A stretch of 22,697 bases of DNA from Silene noctiflora. Its lineage: Eukaryota; Streptophyta; Magnoliopsida; Caryophyllales; Caryophyllaceae. Where the stretch lies: assembly GCA_009801015.1 (NCBI GenBank), contig VHZZ01009976.1, positions 3,707 through 26,403 of the forward strand, in the 5' to 3' direction. The translations under genes and the position numbers were made by a program. Below, piece by piece: positions 1 through 10,540 of the stretch; position 1 is the first letter of the stretch, and each line of letters opens with the position of its first letter. A model generated the notes under the pieces. The model did not search any database and had not been told where the DNA came from. It saw nothing but the letters and a program-made list of their open reading frames with translations.

Positions 1-653
1 ACTACCGGTTCAATCAATTTCATCTCCACTAACGCCTTCAGGTCTTTTTCAAAAACGGACTCTCTGCCATCGTTTTTTACAGGATCAAAGTGTGTTGTTT
101 CTTGAAAAAAGTTTGTCGACCCAAACCACCAAAGGAGTAAGTCATTCTTCTTTATATTTGTCCCGCGAGGGAGCATAGTAAATAAATCAAACAATGATCT
201 TTTGCGACGGCTTAACTCCTCGTATGAACCCAAGTTAAAATCGGTATCTTCTTGCACATGATTGTTATTGTTATCATCTCTATCATTTTCATTAGTTTTA
301 TTACGGGTATGAATCCAAGTAGTGAGAGTTGAACTAACATTAGTAGACAGACGAAACTTACCAACCTTGGAGACGAGATCTTCATATCCGGATGCATATT
401 GCAGATCATCATGTTTCTTTAGCTCTTCAAGACTTGACATGGTTTTCCGAACAACTTTGTCAAAACACTCTTTCGTAGTATAATCCTCATTATCGAGTTC
501 ACCCAAGTCTTTGATTAAACCATTAATGACCTTCTCGACCTCATCATAAATATTATTTTCAGCTGGTTTCGGTTTAATTTTCGCTATATCAAGTTGTTTT
601 GCAAGAGATTTGCCATGATTCATAAGGGCGGAAACTAGATTAACGGTTGACAT
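1..653 (-). CDS. NLR-like protein, 5' part of gene (runs off window)
   Basis: An open frame of 217 codons starts at the ATG at 651-653 and continues past base 1 without a stop. The start is MSTVNLVSALMNHGKSLAKQ. Residues about 20-105 are charged and helical (KVINGLIKDLGELDNEDY and similar), and an acidic Asn-rich stretch sits near residue 125. The last 65 residues contain LFDLFTMLPRGTNIKKNDLL followed by LWWFG and a KALVEMKLIEP-like segment. This spacing resembles the winged-helix (ARC2) part of plant NB-ARC resistance proteins, where a phrase like 'LFPkdyeIkkdeLi.lW' is followed by a short helix. No P-loop or kinase-2 motif is present upstream, so a standard NB-ARC order is not shown. The winged-helix match is inference from pattern; the family could be a truncated NLR or an NLR-derived plant protein. 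A damaged copy of its 5' end lies at 2681-2929. Confidence 0.5.
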   Translation of the reverse strand, partial: MSTVNLVSALMNHGKSLAKQLDIAKIKPKPAENNIYDEVEKVINGLIKDLGELDNEDYTTKECFDKVVRKTMSSLEELKKHDDLQYASGYEDLVSKVGKFRLSTNVSSTLTTWIHTRNKTNENDRDDNNNNHVQEDTDFNLGSYEELSRRKRSLFDLFTMLPRGTNIKKNDLLLWWFGSTNFFQETTHFDPVKNDGRESVFEKDLKALVEMKLIEPV

Positions 654-1114
654 GGTATAATTGAGTTTGTTGTGAGTGACGAGACAAAGCATGGACTCGA
701 TAATAAAATAAGTTGAGCTAAGAATGTTCTGATTCTAAACACGATATCCAAGCTAAGTAAAGAATCAAAACAATACTTGCGGAGTAAGTGACGGTTTTCG
801 TAAAGTTTCAGAAATAAATATTTATAAGGATATATGATTCGAACTTGTAACTTTGAGATAACTTTTCAAATTCTAAACCATTGAAACACATACATTTCTT
901 ATTAAATTAAGTACTAAAGTGTATTATATTCTATAAAACATGAGTATTATTTTTATATATATTTAGAATTTGAAGTATTTTAGAGAAAACATTATCTTTT
1001 GAAAAAAGATATCTATAAAACCAATTATTTTTTCATTCTTTTACTTGTATATAATAACTAATTTAGGAAAAAAACTTCAAAATATAAAAATGTTGTCTTA
1101 AACGCGACGCATTT
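654..1114. other. AT-rich upstream region of the NLR-like gene
   Basis: This is the presumed promoter and 5' UTR side of the gene at 1-653. Positions 661-780 are homologous to parts of 2741-2929, so this DNA was duplicated together with coding sequence. The rest (about 800-1110) is very AT-rich. I see no further gene or convincing regulatory motif. Confidence 0.4.
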
Positions 1115-1185
1115 GGGGCTTGGTAAATCCCGCGCAACATTTTACTCAATCCCGCGCAAATTTTCCGTCTTTCCCGACTTTACCC
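1115..1185 (+). mobile_element. Transposon-end module with twin CCCGCGCAA boxes
   Basis: The module begins GGGGCTTGGTAAAT (14 bases), followed by CCCGCGCAA at 1129-1137, a spacer containing TTTACTC at 1141-1147, and a second CCCGCGCAA at 1151-1159. It ends in ACTTTACCCC around 1176-1185. The order and spacing match the left end of the 832-bp element at 19325, although the box sequence differs. No matching right end with the same box is visible in the window, so this is either a truncated element or one end of a longer one that was later disrupted. Assignment as a transposon end is inferred from the shared design. Confidence 0.45.
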
Positions 1186-1254
1186 CTCTCATTTCAATCA
1201 CCCAACCCTAAAATAAATTAGAATAGAGAGAGGGGGAGGATATCGGGTGATGGC

Positions 1255-2480
1255 GACAACGCAAGGACGGAACACAGGCCAACACAGGCCACCGACAACG
1301 GCGTGGTCCCACAGGCCGTGACAAGCGGGATTTTGTCGCCTACCCCGCATCAAACAATATTTATAAAACTCAATACCAAACTAATGAATGTAGTAGGGTA
1401 AGGAGGTCGAACCACAGAGAGGTCAAAGATTGAATACTAGTCGGTCTTAAATTACAAGTTAGCTACACAAGTCATGAATAAGGATGAAATCAAAGTAAAC
1501 AACTAAACTAAACTAACTAATATTACTAAACTAAGGAAACAAACAAAGGTAATAGAATTGCTAAAACAACAAATGAAGGGCCTAGGGCACGATTTCGACT
1601 TCCAACANTTGTAAATTACCGCTTAACTCCGTAACAAGTTGCCAAAGGGGAAAGGTAAAGGAGAGAACGCCTCTAATTCGCTCATAGTCTCCCTCCCGGG
1701 TTCACCATGAGACACTAGTAATATCGACACAACTCCCTCTCGGGCTCATGCATCGAATCTCTCAACTCAAGGTTCAAGGTAATGGCCCGCGCTAGACTCC
1801 GGTCATCCAACTCCCTCTTCCGAGGGTCGAATTCAAACCGACAATTAAGGGTACCCATCTCAAGTCCTCCCTCCCGGGTTCGACTCTAATAGGCTACTAC
1901 TCCCTACAAGGTGTCCCGACTCAAGTCTAGCCAACTCCCGTTGACGGACAAGGACTCTAAGCCAACCAACAACCAAGATAGAGCAATAATAATAAACATC
2001 CCTTAATTAACCCAATAAAATCCTCCCTCAACAACAAGTTGATGAAATTAAGTCGGCAACTTACTCATGTCGGAGTCTAATCGCCCCTAGTGAGGATCTA
2101 CTCACTAATCATGTTGTATAAACATAAAACAAGTAATAAAGGTTAGAACTTGATAAGTAAACATGGTTAAGAATGAACAATTACTAATTATGATGAATGT
2201 GAACAAACAAGTAGGAGAATTCACTAAATAAACTATAACAATTACTATCAAAGGCTAAAAATGAAGTCTTTAACTAAAAAGGGACAAACTTTTACATACA
2301 CATTTCAACAAACACCTTCTATGCATGAAGAAAAACAAGTAAAATTGAAGGGGAATTAAACAAATGTAAACAAATGATAAACAAAGTAAAAGAGAGAAGA
2401 TTTATACCAACTAAGAGGAAAGTAATGAACTTGGATTGAATTGAGAAAGATGAAATTTCATCCCAAAACTAAATGTAAAC
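1255..2480. repeat. Unidentified noncoding repeat-like block
   Basis: About 1.2 kb with no usable reading frame on either strand. Its centre carries at least five related C-rich phrases: CTCCCTCCCGGGTTC at 1689-1703 and 1867-1881, CTCCCTCTCGGGCTC at 1733-1747, a variant at 1811-1829 and a weaker one near 1900. They are separated by about 33-78 bases of ordinary-looking sequence. The flanks are AT-rich. Base 1608 is N. The block looks like part of a noncoding interspersed element, perhaps a non-autonomous retroelement, but I see no LTR, primer site or terminal repeat and do not recognise the family. Confidence 0.3.
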
Positions 2481-2614
2481 TATTGAATAATTGATGTATT
2501 ACATAAACCAAAGAGTATTTGAGATTACAATTAAGAAAGATTACAACTTTAATTTAAGACGGTTTTTAATACTACAAATTTTCTACTCTAAAAATAATGA
2601 GATGAGAAAATATA

Positions 2615-2680
2615 TGAAAGGAAAAATTGTGTAAAAGTGTATGTGAAAGAGTAAAGTTCGTATGTGAAAAAGTAATTCCG
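2615..2680 (-). mobile_element. Transposon-end module with twin CACATAC boxes (outer end at 2680)
   Basis: Read on the minus strand from 2680, 14 bases (CGGAATTACTTTTT) precede CACATAC (plus-strand GTATGTG at 2660-2666). Then comes a spacer with TTTACTC and a second CACATAC (GTATGTG at 2639-2645), 21 bases away. The outer end touches exactly the first base of the duplicated NLR-like fragment at 2681. It is an imperfect inverted copy of 2789-2853 (roughly 85% by eye). Its own partner end to the left was not found. Confidence 0.45.
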
Positions 2681-2929
2681 TAAATATTATTTTCAGCTGG
2701 TTTCGGTTTAATTATTTAAATTATATATATAGTATGTTCTTAGAATTTGTTGTGACCGACAAGATAAATTAAAGCCTCAAATAAAAAAGGGATGTGCTTT
2801 TTCACATACGGATTTTACTCTTTCACATACGCCTTTTACAATTTTACCCTTATCATATAAATTACGCTTAGAATGTTTTGATTCTAAACCCGAACATTAA
2901 GACAAGTAAAGAATTAAAGAATTCCTTGC
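2681..2929 (-). pseudogene. Broken duplicate of the 5' end of the NLR-like gene
   Basis: Positions 2681-2713 are identical over 33 bases to 547-579, which is coding sequence of the gene at 1-653. Positions 2741-2786 align with 661-706 and 2866-2929 with 716-780, at roughly three-quarters identity, in the same orientation. The copy lacks the counterpart of 580-660, including the ATG, and carries an inserted transposon-end module at 2789-2853. No protein can be made from it. A weak further match may continue around 3024-3050 against 781-805. Confidence 0.7.
2789..2853 (+). mobile_element. Transposon-end module with twin CACATAC boxes (outer end at 2789)
   Basis: GGGATGTGCTTTTT (14 bases) is followed by CACATAC at 2803-2809, a spacer containing TTTACTC, a second CACATAC at 2824-2830, and a tail ending ATTTTACCCT. 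Homology to the upstream DNA of the NLR-like gene resumes at about 2866, so this is a solo end of about 65-75 bases sitting inside the duplicated fragment. It mirrors the module at 2615-2680, and the two point away from each other. Confidence 0.45.
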
Positions 2930-3707
2930 CTTGTTTTCTCACTCAATGTTTTACTCTTGTGATTTACAAAATCACAATTAAACAATTCGCAAGACTACAA
3001 TACAATATACGGAGTAACTTATATACGGAGTATATAAGTGGCTTTTGTAAAAAAAACTAAAAAATAAAAAACGGATAATGATAGAGCGTCACTTCTTCTC
3101 TCGTAAACAATTGAACTGCTGCGTGGGCTGTACGTATACACAGAATTAAACGCACCTCTGGATGTCGTCTGGCAGCGGCAGAATCATACGCGCGCACCCA
3201 ATCCGAGTGAAATAGTTTTTAGTTTCAGGATTGAGTAGAATTGTAAATAAGGCAGTCAGTTACAAGAATATGCGTTTATCATGTCAAAATCATGAAATAC
3301 AGTTGTACAAGCAGTCACGGTCTCAACAACATGAAAACTCCGAGAAAAGGTCATCCCTAAGTACCGTGTCAGTCTTCCTTACACAAAGTCTACACCGAAC
3401 AAAACCTCTATACGAATCATCTACAACTTGAAATGGATTTTTATTTTATTTTTCGAAACATCAAGAACTTGTTTTACAAATTATACTGGAACAAGAACAG
3501 TAAGTGGAAAACGGACAGTACAATTTACAGTCAAAGAAAAAAGGCACAAGGACGCTTTTCTTTGATTTCAGAAAACAGCCTAGAAGACGGTGTTCTGCCC
3601 AGAATCTATCATCCAAGCTAAGGGTCTAAATAATGATATTGTCGAAATAATGGGAGCGTATAAATAGTTACCGTGCTTTGCAAATATCTGCGCAACTGAT
3701 GCACGTT
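2930..3707. other. Intergenic region and 3' flank of VIK
   Basis: No gene is supported. Two ACGGAGTA words occur at about 3009-3030. The half nearest 3707 should contain the VIK 3' UTR, because VIK is transcribed leftward and ends at 3708. T-rich TTTTATTTTATTTTT around 3438-3453 reads as A-rich, poly(A)-signal-like sequence on the minus strand. The short frames at 3231-3431 and 3433-3621 have no recognisable content. Confidence 0.4.
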
Positions 3708-6700
3708 TCATCCAGACAAGAAGTGCCAGTGATGATCTGTTGGGAGATGTTCCTTAATTTTCTCAAGTCTTTTTAGTATGTCCAAGAATGAAGGCCTCTG
3801 GTTCATGTCAGCAGCCCAGCACTGCACAACTAACCTATATAAAGGAAAAACTACAAATCAGACTCGATAAAGCGCAACTCAAACAGTGATGTGATGCAAT
3901 GTGAAATCCTGGATGGCTTTGTTTATTGGTTAGTCTTCTCGTGGAGTAATACGGAATTTGTAACAACATTCCAAGACTGAAGGCCTCTTCTTGTAGTATG
4001 ACTCAAAGGTATGTTAACATTTGCATCGATGATTGTTACTTCACAATAATAAGATAAAAAAACGCATCATGTCCAGTGAGCCTTTTTGCTTAATATTATC
4101 ATAAACATAACCCGAAAAATTAATTAAAAAGGAAAAGCAAGATAAATTTAGAAGTAGGATTTCGCATTCTTAAGCACTACATATAAGAGCGAGGAGTATC
4201 AAATATCTACTTGTATAAAATAGTGAACATTCAACTTACTCTCTCAGTTCAGGGATAAATCCCTTGGCCCTAAAATTAGGACGATGACCTTCTGCTACAT
4301 ATTTTGCTGCCTCGTAAGGTTCATAACTTGACATTGGGGGGTCTCCCTCAAGCATCTGAGAAGTTACAAAACGATGAGGAATAGAATTGAATGGGACTCA
4401 GTTACCACTCCAAAATCATGATGATGAGCTCACCTCGTATAATATCATGGCAAAAGAGAAAATATCAACTTTTTTGTCATATTTCCGATGCTTGAATACT
4501 TCAGGAGCCATATAGCGATCTGCAATCACAAACAATAGTGAGTACAGGTCAATAATACAGTCCCACTCAGGCATTCAGTTCAGAAGTAAGATAACCACTC
4601 ACAGCTTCCTGTTTCGCCAGTCATTTTGTAAACATCATGAGCATGTTGAACCCTGATGAGTTTGCTCAGTCCAAAGTCTCCAACTTTTAAGTGGTCTGCA
4701 CTTGAGTTGACTAAAAGGACATTCCTGATAATATTGCCAATGGCATCACATGAACAAAATGGGGGTCAGTCACATCTGCGTCAAGCTAAAAGCAATTGAA
4801 GGCAAACAGATCCGCATATGAAGTGATAAATTGTTACAACAAAATGGAAGAATATAAAATACACATGGATGCACTAACCTTGGCTTTAGATCCCGGTGGA
4901 TAATAACATTCGGCTCATTATGGAGATAAGCCATTCCTCTGAGAAAACAAAAATCAGGAACATGGTTATTGCATTGAGATTATTGTAGGCATTGTATCAT
5001 ATGCACTATTCCGTATTAAGTTATCGCCAAAACGGCCTTGATGTCTACTACTCCCGCTTCTCAAGTACTCTTTGAATTGACATAACGAGACAAGTTACAA
5101 ATCAACCAATGTACTTCATTAGTTTTCTTCCACTAAAAACCTAACGAAGCCTCTAAGGGCTTTTTTCTCCTCATAGTGATTGGAAACAAAACAAAAATAA
5201 ATAAAAAAACGTTATTAATAGTGAAATGAAAGATTGAACCGAAATAATAAAAGTAACACGTTCCTAGACCACTTTTTTTCTCAGACTTTTTCTCTATTAA
5301 TACCTTCTATATGATGATTAAAATTTACTAGGAGGCGCTTGACTCTGACTCCTTATATCAACTCGAATAAAACAAAACGAAATACATTTCAGCACTCGAC
5401 CAGAATTTTAAAATATCAAATGACCAAAAATCAATAAGCATATCTAGCTGCAAAGTTGACTCCCAGATACCTTGCAATATCCATCGCAAAATTAATTGCT
5501 GTTGTGGGACTTAAACGGCCCTTTTCCTTGAGGTATTGATGTAGATCACCCTATCAAATCAATGAAAGCACTCATAAGAATAACAAATGTGCTAAAACAT
5601 CCAAAACTTGAGACTGCTAAATTCAGCTGAATGTAAAATCACTGTACCCCTCTTAAATACTCAGTAATCAACATTAGAGGCTTGTTGTCTGTAACAGCTC
5701 CAAGGAATTGAACAATGTTAGGGTGACGAAGCTTTACCAGCAAGTTGACTTCATGCCTGAAATCCTGACTGAACAAAAAGTTGAAAGATAAGCAGCAGGT
5801 AGATTACACATGTTCGTGAAATGCTAATAGTTATTAGTTATTACACTGCTTGCTGGTTCATGAAACTATGAAATTAAAGACAGATTAACAGGTTGACCAC
5901 ATAGTGATATCCAAGTTGAGCTACACACATGTAGTATTTCTTGAGCATAAACTTCTATCTCATTAATGCATAGAGAATACTCTCTATACAACAGCACAGC
6001 CTAGGGGCGGCGCAAAGAGGTTCAGATGGACACAACCTTGAAAAGAATATAAAGTTTTAAAATATAATCTTCTATTTAAAATGCTCCCTCAATAATAAAT
6101 CTTCTATTCATACAAATAGAGTTTAAATTTCTTCACTTAATACCCTATAATTAACTAAAGATAGCCTCTGACATGTAAGTATGTAACTACGTAAGCAGCG
6201 AATTGGTAAACTATACCATTATATCTAAGCGCTCTGAAATTTAATGGCATAACAACTGCACCTATTACATATTTGTAGTCCCAAAGCGAAATTTGGGGTA
6301 TAATGTGATTAAATTTAACAACCTACAGCGTGAACATGCTATGTTTATGGGTATAGTTGATAGGGTGATAGTGCTACCAAAAGATGCTATGTTTGAAGGT
6401 TGATCTTACATAACAAGTTTATCTTGAGACAGAGACGGAAGTATGCGCTTGACTGCAACTGGAGTTCCTCGCCAATAGGCTTTTAAAATTTCTCCAAAAG
6501 ACCCCTGCACAGATTGGGGCTCATCAAAGCCAGATTTTAATATAAAAAGGCCGACAACTGTTCACACGTGGATTACAAAGTCACTTCAGAACAGATACAA
6601 GCACAGCAAAGAGTTGCTGAATAAATAACATGAACAGAAATAAGGATACACAACTAACCAGCTATTTTGAAGGCTTAAAATGTTTTTTTATTTTCCCAAA

Positions 6701-9700
6701 ATGTACCCAATCACAGAAAAGAATCCACCTTATTTTCTGTTTCTTTTCTGAATAACACCTCATGTGTCATGACATAATTTCTTGTGAGGGAGATAGAACT
6801 AGAAGTCATTAAACTCATGATGCAACTCACATTATCACATTCTCAACACTACAAAAGATTTAAAAGAAGAAAGATCAATTTGGAATGGAATGAATCACAC
6901 CTTCCCAATCATTGCCGAGTTTGAAAAGTCCAGCTCAGATGGGTCAATCTCCCAGTCACATTTGTTTGGCAGAGGAGGGGGTACAGCTCTAGGTTCAAAA
7001 TGGCTCCCGTTTTGTCCCTGCAGAAAGATGTTAATGAGAAACTACACAAATGGATACAATAAAATATCAGGAATAATAACAGAGCATGGTTTTGAATGTA
7101 GCAGTATGCAAAACAGCATTTACAGGTTTGCCATTCACGAAATCACAGACAAGCCTAATGAAACATATGTGATTGTTCTCACAACGTAGTAACCAACATA
7201 ACTCTCAAAACTTGATCATTGTCTCTCATCACATTCTCTGATACATACACGTTACAGTTGTCACCTAATAGCAAGACTCTCCTTGGATACTCATAAAAAT
7301 TAATGATAATGGTATGACCTTTCCGAGTCTCAATTTAACGCACACGAACATTTCAAATTAGCTTGGTAGAAAAGGCCTCTGGCCGGATGGTTATGCGTAG
7401 CAGTCACTAATTCACCTTAGGAGTTCAGCAATCTAATCAGGCGTGTCACTAAAATCTAAATCACTGATGTCCTCAAAACTATCATACCACATGAAATGAA
7501 GAAGGGGGGATGCAAAAAGAAGCATAACAGTTATTTCAAGAGACATAGTCACCTACTGTAACCGTCCAAGTAAGAGATGAGCACAAACTCACTAAAACCA
7601 AAAAAGCATGGTCCACGTGATAAATGATGATAACAAAAAAGAATTTGGACAATTTATCAAATAGAAGGAACTAGGAAGCACCAATACATAACTCCAATGC
7701 AAAACATGTAGCAAAGAGTCAAGAGACAATGAAACAAAGTTACAAAAGGACAATGCTACAAACAACAATGACATACATAAGACAAGCCGCCATATGTCTT
7801 TAGAAGCTCAATCATTCCATGTTTTTTTGCTCCTTCTGCATCAGCTAGAGGCTGTNACATAATAAAATAACCATTGATCAATCCAGCCAGCTGCACAATG
7901 GAATTGTCTCAACGCCAGCACAATAACACCATTATAACGCCAATATATGGAATACAAAGTCTATAACCAATCACAAGTAGTGACCCTAAACCGAATCAAA
8001 GATAAAAGCATGAACTAACCCATCTTATATGTAAAAATCTATTCTATGAAGGTCATGTGAACTACATTGCGCTAATAGGAAACTGCACCATTCCAGTCAT
8101 GATTTCCTTAGAGGTAGCTTAAGTACTCAATTTGATGTTCATAAGAAACCAGCTCCCAATGACACTAGGTGAAACACAAACTTAAAACTGGTTGAGATGC
8201 CTTGTTTAGTTATTTACAATTGTTCATAAGTAAAGAAAAGGTTTGCATTCACATGTGTAATGCACTAATGCTTTCCATACTGTATGTTATTGTAGTACAT
8301 ATCTATCATCTAAGCAGTCAGCTTCACTTGCAGGAAACACAACATTTTGCTAAAGATCTTTCGTTAGGTTTGTAATCAAGTGAAGCAATGATTGATAATA
8401 TTCATAAAACAGAAGTTCTGTCCATGGGCGTTGTGCGCTCACATTAAGGACTTTATCTCGAGATCGGGCACAAAGCTTTTCACAATAAGCCATAGGGTCT
8501 CAAAGGTCATCCGTTATCTACAAAAGTCATGGCAGAATCTCTCTAAAGTACAACAAATTTTGGGTAAGTTACCATCAAGTCGGCAATAAAGTAGTCACTG
8601 TTCAGTATTTCCATTGAGATTGAGCGAATTTGTTGATGTTGCACCCATTAAGTATGGAAAGTGCCAAACATTGGGAAGTGGGAACTACACTAGGGGCATA
8701 GCGCTGTGACAAAAAGAACAAAAATACTCTAAAAAGAATTGATCTTTCTCAGCTTAAACTTCTCTTTTTTCCCAATAGCTACATATTCCTACAGATTTAC
8801 AAAAATGTTACGATATATATCTGAAGCGGATGCATATACTAAATGAACAAGTTTCCTAATTTCAAAATACAGTCCTTCAACCAAGAATTGTTTCTGCCAC
8901 GAGACGGAATTAACTTACTCCATATAATGCATAGCCAAACAAAACAAGCAAGCTCAAATTCAAGCATATCAACTAAAGCTATCACATCAACACCTACAAA
9001 ACTGTAGATATCACACATTTACACTTCAGGTAATGAAGGAGACCCAAAAAAAGTATTTTTTGCTAGATTTAGTAGCCATCACTTTCGGATAGATATCATA
9101 GTTGCATACCATAACTAGCAACAAAATCAACCTCTTTATTGAAAAATTTGATATTTATCTAATCTTAATTTTTCTCGTTGTTACCGCTTTTGTTAAGTTC
9201 AAATTTCGCAGTCAATTCAAACAATTACGCAATTAAATGAATGTGTCCTACCAAATTGGAACACTGTAATTCCAAATAATCCTAAATTCAAGCTTAGTAA
9301 TTCCATCACACAAACATCGTAACAAAATCATTCGGGAAAAAACATAAAATAAATTAATAAACCTACATTATTCCGTCACTCCACTAACTTTGGTAGTTTG
9401 GTTTCGTGTCACGTGGCTTACGTTTGGGCACACCGAACACGACACTTTGACACTTCATTTTGGACCCAAAAAATGAAAAACTTCAAACAAAATAAACGTA
9501 TACGACCCTTGCAGCCGAGTCAGAATAACAGAATTACAGAAATAAACAAATCATATTATCAAATGACAAAAATTATGAAGAATTACAGTGTTTTTCCAGC
9601 GATCTTGAGCATTAACATCAGCACCAAACTCGATCAAACACTTAGCAACATTAATCCAACCGTGTAGCGAAGCGACATGAAACGGAGTACGATTATCATA

Positions 9701-9898
9701 ATCTCTAGCATTAACTAAACTCGGATCTTCTTCCAGAAGCTTCCGTACAGCAACGGCGTCGTTTTGATGCGAATGCCACAAAATCGCCGACGTTTTACTT
9801 ACTCTCGCCTTCTCCTTCTGCTTATCTCCTGCATTCTTTCCCTGCACCGTCACCGTCGCCGGCGAGTTTTTCGACGAACTGTCGCCGACGTCGCTCAT
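3708..9898 (-). CDS. VIK: Ankyrin-repeat Raf-like (ILK-type) protein kinase, VIK orthologue
   Basis: Eleven exons on the minus strand join in frame with GT-AG splice sites: 9587-9898, 7777-7851, 6901-7017, 6410-6504, 5648-5768, 5471-5550, 4879-4938, 4603-4724, 4434-4519, 4240-4355, 3708-3834. The sum is 1311 nt, or 436 residues. Residues about 37-125 form ankyrin repeats (TPFHVASLHGWINVAKCLIE, GADVNAQDRWKNT). The kinase domain follows: glycine loop GKGSFGE (167-173), VAVK with K187, HEV glutamate E206, HRDLKPRN with D283, DFG at 303-305 and APE at 332-334. All catalytic residues are intact. The C-terminus LPTDHHWHFLSG fits VIK of Arabidopsis (about 438 residues from memory). Known there: VIK binds the receptor-like kinase VH1/BRL2 and phosphorylates the tonoplast sugar transporter TMT1/TST1. 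That role here is inferred from orthology. The N at 7856 lies in intron 1, five bases before exon 2. Confidence 0.93.
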
Positions 9899-10445
9899 TT
9901 TCCACGTTTTCCGGCGATTCAGATCAAATTGAATTGAATTAAATCGAATTAATTTTGCGTTCTAGGGATTGGAAATGGAGTAATTTGGGGGAAGTTAGAA
10001 GAGAGAGAAAGAAGGCGCGTAGGAAAGAGAGAGGAAAATGTTGGGCGTGTTTGTCCGTTATTCTGTTGTGATTTTTATTTTTCAAACTTTTTCTTTTAAA
10101 TAACTACTCGACTCGATGTAAATTTCGGACAACAGTTAGTCTTGTGTAAGACGGTTTTACGTAAAAACAAAACTGTGTAAAACGGATTATCTCATAACTA
10201 TAATATTGGGTTAAAGTATCTTCTATATACTAAAAAGTAGGTGAATTTATAAGTTTTCCCTCTAAAAAGTATTTTTTTAAATACGGAAATTATAATAATT
10301 TAATTGTTTTTACTAAATAAAGAAATTAGTAATTATAATATATTTCATTATACAAATTTTTTCATTAAAATTAATCTTTTCATTAAATTATATATTTTCA
10401 CTTAACATTAAACTATAATATTTTAATTAAAATATAAATAAATAA
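9899..10445. promoter_or_regulatory. VIK 5' UTR and proximal upstream region
   Basis: Upstream of the VIK ATG (minus-strand context AAAATGAGC) lies a stretch with GAATTGAATT-type repeats at 9925-9955. A GA/CT-rich stretch follows at about 9995-10035, the sort of purine-rich leader common in plant 5' UTRs. Beyond 10100 the sequence becomes AT-rich. No clear TATA box could be assigned. Confidence 0.35.
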
Positions 10446-10540
10446 TACTCCCTCCTATTCAATCAATTGTTCCCCTTTCTCTAATATATGTGAGTAGTAT
10501 TATAATGAAAGGGGAACTATAGGCTGAATAGGAGGGAGTA
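10446..10540. mobile_element. Stowaway-type MITE with TA target duplication
   Basis: The core, 10448-10538 (91 bp), starts CTCCCTCCTATTCAATCAAT and ends with the inverted GGCTGAATAGGAGGGAG. TA dinucleotides flank it at 10446-10447 and 10539-10540. The inverted arms pair over about 30 bases, including TTCCCCTTTC against GAAAGGGGAA, leaving a short loop. CTCCCTCC termini with a TA duplication are the hallmark of Tc1/mariner-derived Stowaway MITEs. It sits about 550 bp upstream of the VIK start codon. Confidence 0.88.

Noticed and set aside
1689..1920. CRISPR-like or satellite array from the CTCCCTCCCGGG phrases
   Set aside because: Repeat units vary in sequence and spacing is irregular. The host is a plant, where CRISPR arrays do not occur.
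1115..2680. A single transposon from the 1115 end to the 2680 end
   Set aside because: The boxes differ (CCCGCGCAA against CACATAC) and the flanking 8-mers do not match, so the two ends do not look like partners.
6890..7189. Plus-strand 99-residue frame
   Set aside because: It is an antisense shadow of VIK exon 3 and its introns.
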